Origin: Seminavis robusta
Lineage: Eukaryota; Bacillariophyta; Bacillariophyceae; Naviculales; Naviculaceae
Length of the DNA stretch: 64,000 nt
Reading direction: 5' to 3'
Assembly: GCA_903772945.1 (NCBI GenBank)
Contig: CAICTM010000221.1
Location: 1-64,000, forward strand
This document shows, in pieces, positions 59,966 through 64,000 of this stretch. How positions within the stretch are numbered: the first letter of the stretch is position 1; each line of letters begins with the position of its first letter. Made by a program: the position numbers and the translations under genes. Under the pieces are notes generated by a model. The model had not been told where the DNA came from, searched no databases, and was given only the letters and a program-made list of their open reading frames with translations.

Positions 59966-60389
59966 GCAGGGTGCGGAAACGGGACTTAATCACCAAGTCT
60001 GCGTGAAACTAGCAGTTAGTTTCACGCAGTGTTTCACGCAGTTTCACGCGACGTGACGTGAAACTAGTACTTAGTTTCACGCAGGTCTGCGTGAAACTAG
60101 CAAGAAATGACTAGTTTCACGCAGAAAACGGCTAGTTTCACGCAGCAAACCGCATAGTTTCACGCAAGATTTACTAGTGACTACTATGGATAGATTGATA
60201 GTTTCACGCACGACTGAACATAGTTTCACACAAGCCTACAACTAGTTTCACGTGAAACTAACGGCTAGTTTCACGCAGCCTGCGTGAAACTAGTAGTCTT
60301 GAGTGCAATTAACGGTTAGTTTCACGCAAGTCTGCGTGAAACTACTGTAGTTTCACGCAGGACTGTTAAATCCCATTTCCGCACCCTGC
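59966..60389. mobile_element. TIR element 3 with internal AGTTTCACGCA words
   Basis: Left end 59966-59989 and right end 60366-60389 are inverted copies differing at 2 of 24 positions, starting GCAGGGTGCGGAAA. A weaker match continues inward to the first GCGTGAAACT. Between them the word TAGTTTCACGCAG occurs about 13 times forward and its complement about six times, several as head-to-head palindromes. There is no coding capacity. The CAGGG start is of the kind seen in hAT transposons, but no matching 8-base target duplication is visible, so the superfamily stays open. Confidence 0.75.
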
Positions 60390-61576
60390 TGCCATCTGCG
60401 CTATCTCTTTGCGAACTGGTCGTTCAGAAGTCCTGTAACGTCCGCCCAATCGAAAAGAATCAATCGAATCGAATGTTCGATCCAACAGCTACTGTATGAT
60501 ACTGCTCACAGAACAGTCGCACATTTCGCTGTTACAGTACGTTTCTCTATTCAGCCAACAGAGAAGACAGTCAGCTTGTGCTTGCGTCACCGATTAAGGT
60601 GAATCCAATGGAGAAGAAGGCCTTTTTATGGGGCAATAAAGCTTGCAGACAATAATGTAGTAGCTGTACGTACTAATCCTGAGTACCAGGTACTCGAGTG
60701 AGTAGTACTGTATGACATAACAGTACTGAGTAGATAAGCCTTTGCAGAATGCAGAACATCTGCGTCGATCCTATCCCTTTGCAAATAAAAGACATATGCA
60801 TACTCTTACTGTATAAACAATAAATTTAATAGCTATTCAATGTATTTAATACCTAAAACTGCTATGCATAAATGAGATTTAAGATCGTATCAAATCTGGT
60901 TCTCATGCTGCAAGGATTGAGAATACTAGTATCAAAGCCGCTCTGCGCCCTGCCCACCATTTCTATCCATACATCCAAAAGCCTTTCCTTTCAGCCGTGT
61001 ACATGTACTGTAGGCACTTTCGACTCACTTTCACTATTTTTCCATCGTTTACAACTGTTTACCACTGTCTTTCTACAGTGGGAAACAGTGCCATGCTTTT
61101 TACCTCTAAACCATGACCTTTCCACCGCAAGCAGACACCAATGTCGCCGCAGTTTCTTCACCCGAAACTACAGTGTAGAGAAACATGGCCATCTGCTGCC
61201 CTTGAACCTTGAACCTCAAGCTTGAACCTCAAGCTTGATCATGTGTGCATTCTTTTAAAAACCAAGCATCACGTCGTTCTTGGAACCTTGGAACCGAACC
61301 TTAACATTCCAAATGTCACGCAGAACTGTAATTGCGAGAACTAACCGGGACAGGTACCAGGTACGACTGTACCAACATTCATGTAGGCGCTACCAGCTGG
61401 CGCTGGCTATTACATGTAGCTGGCGGTAGCTGGCTAGCCTGCAGCTCTCTCACAACCAACTTGTCAAAGGAACTATCAAGTGTCAGATTATACTTTCACA
61501 GGGTGCGTTCCACCACAAGAGCACTTCAAGAGAGTTAGAACGAGAGCAAGATATTGAGATTATTGACCGCCGGCCC

Positions 61577-62533
61577 ATGACAAGCGCCATGGCAAACAAC
61601 TTGAACGACACCACGGATCCCCAGAAGGAGCTGTTGCGCCTAGCAGCTTTGAAGAACTGCGAGGGAGTTTCATTTCTTGGAGAAGAAGAGCTAGATGAGG
61701 CCATTGCCAGTTTCGCCGTCGCGTATCACTGCATTGGCCGGGCCCTGCGAGGTGAATCGTCCGGAGACGAGCAGCAAGAAGGCGGCAACAATGAAGATGA
61801 AGCCGGTAGCGACAATGAACGCCCCAACCCGTTGATCCCTCCCGAGTCTGTGGACAAGTACCACTTTATCCTGGACACCAACGAGCCTGCGTGGTTTACT
61901 GCCACCAAGATCGACGGGGAAACTCCCGTGCCGCCCACTCCTCGACCACCACAGCAGTGCTTTGTCTATGATGAAGCCCTGGTGTTCCACCCGCAAAGCG
62001 CGAGTGACCCTCGAGAAGTGAACTTCTTTGAAGCCGTGATCCTCTTCAACATGGCCATCACCTTTCACCAGCATGCTAGAATCAGGTATTCCTCCGAGTC
62101 AGGAGGAGCAAACAACGCAACGGCGCAGGCCAGCAGCACTCGGAAGAATGCCACTCGGGGTCTCAACTGTTACAACCATTGTCTCAAGCGCTTGAAAGAA
62201 GGAAACTACGAACATTCCACAGATGAAACTCGGGCCAATCTGTTTGTAGAAGCTCACATGATCATTGTCTCGCTGAACAACAAGGCTCAGGTCTTGGTGG
62301 AGTTGGGAGACTTTCACGAAGCCTTTTGGATCTTGCGGGAACTGGAATCGGTCATGACGTTTTCTCATGGAAATCCTCCGGGCTTCAAGCCAGAGGAGAT
62401 TCGGGGATTGCAGGGGACTGTGGAATTGCTGCGCACATCAGAGTTCACCGCAGTCCACGAAGCAGTCTGCCGTGAGACTACGGCGACGTCTGCAGGTGGC
62501 GGAGCCGATGACGGAGCCGGTGTGGCTTCCTGA
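61577..62533 (+). CDS. TPR-like hypothetical protein
   Basis: A 318-aa single exon. The N-terminal helix pair (about 12-50, KELLRLAALKNCEGVSFLGEEELDEAIASFAVAYHCI) has tetratricopeptide-like spacing. An acidic insert follows (about 57-80). The central part has NFFEAVILFNMAITFHQHARI (about 148-168), and the end has EAHMIIVSLNNKAQVLVELGDFHEAFWILREL, again TPR-like (A..L..LG....A). No catalytic motif, signal or membrane segment. It belongs, by appearance, to a diatom family of unknown scaffold proteins. Partner unknown. The start is the first Met (MTSAMANN); the in-frame Met at residue 5 is an alternative. Confidence 0.72.
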   Translation: MTSAMANNLNDTTDPQKELLRLAALKNCEGVSFLGEEELDEAIASFAVAYHCIGRALRGESSGDEQQEGGNNEDEAGSDNERPNPLIPPESVDKYHFILDTNEPAWFTATKIDGETPVPPTPRPPQQCFVYDEALVFHPQSASDPREVNFFEAVILFNMAITFHQHARIRYSSESGGANNATAQASSTRKNATRGLNCYNHCLKRLKEGNYEHSTDETRANLFVEAHMIIVSLNNKAQVLVELGDFHEAFWILRELESVMTFSHGNPPGFKPEEIRGLQGTVELLRTSEFTAVHEAVCRETTATSAGGGADDGAGVAS

Positions 62534-62890
62534 GCAAGGAACGAACAGCGCCAAACCAAGATGATCTTTCTGCCTGTATACATTCCCATCCGCATTGCGC
62601 TTAAAACGTGCGTCGCTTGCCGACACAACAAGTACTCCGCTGCGGATACTTCATATGACCAAGCCATACATCGTACCAGGTACAGTAAGTGTCGCACCTT
62701 ACCTGCTTGCTCAGATACTAGTACATCTTCCATGCCACGAGCCGGTGTACACTGCTTTACATGAACGTGCTTCTTGAGAGCCCTAAAATTGCATGATAAC
62801 CAAACAATGAATGATTTTGGATACAATATGTAGTTAGCTGCTCTTATACGTGCCGCCGAACCGGTTCGTCGCACAGAACCAAACAAGCGA
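62534..62890. other. intergenic region
   Basis: This is the 3' flank of the TPR-like gene. It holds no convincing frame. Confidence 0.4.
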
Positions 62891-62894
62891 CGTG

Positions 62895-63560
62895 ACAAAG
62901 CACTCCGGAGCTCGACTAGCAGGGTGCGAGATGCCCGAGCGCAACGACCCAAACCAACTCCAGGGCTAATCACCATCCACCTGTGCCGGTAGCCCCACTC
63001 CTGGACCAAACGCCATGACCACCACCCGCACGCCAAACACCTGGATCATCACTGAGAGGACCAAGGCCTGAATCGACTCCCAGCTCCACTCCTGGACCAA
63101 AGCATGGACTACACTCCTTATACTCCTGCCAAACTCCTGGACCAACACCATGCACTTGGACCCACTACCAGGCCAACTCCTGGACTCACCCCTAGAACCA
63201 CGCCTGAACCCAATCTAGGACCTGGAACTACATCAGGTCCCACCCCTGGACTTGATCCCATCCATCTCCCAAACAAACCATCACAAGGACGCACTGCTGG
63301 ACCCATCCCTGAACCGTCTGCAGGGCTTCCCTATGGGCCAGCTCCAAGCCCCACTCCTAGACCAACTCAAGGGCCTACTCCAGGCCGCACTCCTAAACTA
63401 TAACAACTGCCCCATCATCTCCAGGCCCTACTCCTTGTCCCACAGCAGTAGGACCTTCCAATCTAGCCCATTGAGAGGACCAAGACCTGAATCCACTCCC
63501 AGCTCCACTCCCGAACCAAAGCATGGCCTACACTCCTTACTCCAGCCCAATTACGCGACA
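62895..63560. repeat. degenerate proline-codon minisatellite
   Basis: The word ACTCCTGGACCA and variants recur irregularly, so every forward frame reads Pro/Thr/Gly-rich stretches (GPTPG, PTPR) and the reverse frames read GPGV. A block of about 70 bases at 63056-63125 is repeated at 63473-63542 with few changes. Frames are short and broken, so I treat this as a repeat and not a gene. It may be the ruin of a Pro-rich repeat gene. Confidence 0.6.
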
Positions 63561-64000
63561 AAAAGTTAACCCAAACCGAGGCCCACAACAGATCAGCAAC
63601 TCACCGCCAACGCCATTACTCCGTACTCCTAGAATCGAATCAATTGGACCGCGAGCGATGGATGTTATCTGCAACTTTGGTACCTACGGAAAGGCTATCT
63701 CGTACGATCTTACCATTTCACCTGACGTTAGTTGGCTTGTTCTTTGCCTAATTGAACCTGGTCCCTCGCCCTCTTCAGAGATAACTTCCTATGCACGGTA
63801 TCTATGCTCTTCCAACAGGTACCACATCGGGAATGTGGGCATGTGACAACCTCTCAACTATCTCACCTTTTGTGCGTTTTCTACACGTACTATATAACTA
63901 ACGGAGGCTGAGCAAACCGAGCGGAGCAAGCACGACTGACACTTTCAGAGCCGTTGTCTCTCGGCACTTTTTTGCTCCGAACGCGACGAAGCCCTCTGTC
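63561..64000. other. window end, no gene recognised
   Basis: Only short frames are present. A gene continuing past the window end cannot be excluded. Confidence 0.4.

Larger units (their letters stand above)
58756..61576. other. repeat-rich intergenic region
   Basis: No convincing gene. It contains a palindromic GTACC/GGTAC run (59301-59341), an imperfect direct duplication (about 59650-59775 and 59795-59960), TIR element 3 (59966-60389), and a short CTTGAACCTCAAG tandem near 61201-61236. A 117-codon frame at 60872-61225 lacks any recognisable feature. Confidence 0.5.

Noticed and set aside
60001-60360. CRISPR or centromere-like satellite
   Set aside because: Spacing is irregular and the cluster is bounded by clear terminal inverted repeats, so a small TIR element explains it better.
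63104-63403. 99-codon Pro-rich frame as a gene
   Set aside because: Every frame of the minisatellite is Pro- or Gly-rich. The frame is short and lacks start context or conservation.
1-64000. Retrovirus-like, LTR or Polinton-type element
   Set aside because: No reverse transcriptase, integrase, capsid or polymerase-like frame and no long terminal repeat was seen anywhere in the window.
1-64000. tRNA or rRNA genes
   Set aside because: No stretch showed a convincing cloverleaf with A and B boxes or conserved rRNA words by eye. A tRNAscan/Infernal run would settle it.

Overview
The window looks like nuclear DNA of a diatom, most likely a raphid pennate. This is inferred from the gene style: GT-AG introns of about 70-140 nt, secreted proteins with Pro-Thr-Ser/Ala linkers of the 'APTKAPT' type, Cys-rich CGCxxC repeats joined to a GH16-like domain, a eukaryotic CAF1 deadenylase, and wide low-complexity intergenic DNA rich in TACCGGTA and CTAGCTAG words. 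The species cannot be fixed from sequence alone.

Layout: non-coding DNA with two small terminal-inverted-repeat (TIR) elements (1-2.9 kb); a Gln-rich acidic nuclear-type protein (+, 2.9-5.0 kb); a small disordered protein (-, 5.3-6.2 kb); giant gene A (-, 7.2-24.1 kb); a class C GPCR-like receptor (-, 26.8-30.9 kb); a type II membrane, glycosyltransferase-like protein (+, 32.1-33.7 kb); CAF1/POP2 (+, 34.3-35.5 kb); giant gene B (+, 38.0-55.2 kb); a GH16-like secreted protein with four Cys-rich modules (-, 56.0-58.8 kb); repeat-rich DNA with a third TIR element (58.8-61.5 kb); a TPR-like protein (+, 61.6-62.5 kb); and a proline-codon minisatellite (62.9-63.6 kb).

The main discovery is the pair of giant genes. 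I assembled them exon by exon using phase consistency and mutual homology. A has 15 exons and about 5,234 aa; B has 19 exons and about 5,257 aa. They are divergently oriented paralogues with the same architecture: signal peptide, PT linker, large beta-rich repeats, an RxL- and Cys-rich segment, Calx-beta-like region, a long block of hemolysin-type (RTX) Ca2+-binding nonapeptides, a conserved C-terminal domain, a PT linker and a short basic tail. Together they occupy over half the window. RTX/Calx-beta giants are typical of bacterial surface adhesins, so a spliced, eukaryote-style duplicated pair in an alga suggests an acquired and domesticated extracellular matrix or adhesion protein. The two copies share ten introns (one shifted by a codon) but differ in twelve others, which points to strong intron turnover.

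The second discovery is a trio of short elements (about 64-433, 1582-1908 and 59966-60389). Each has terminal inverted repeats and is filled with its own short word repeated in both orientations. Two of the three share related termini while their internal words differ completely.

The receptor, type II enzyme, GH16-like protein and both giants are all secretory-pathway products. The window is therefore enriched for cell-surface functions, though no co-regulation can be shown from sequence.
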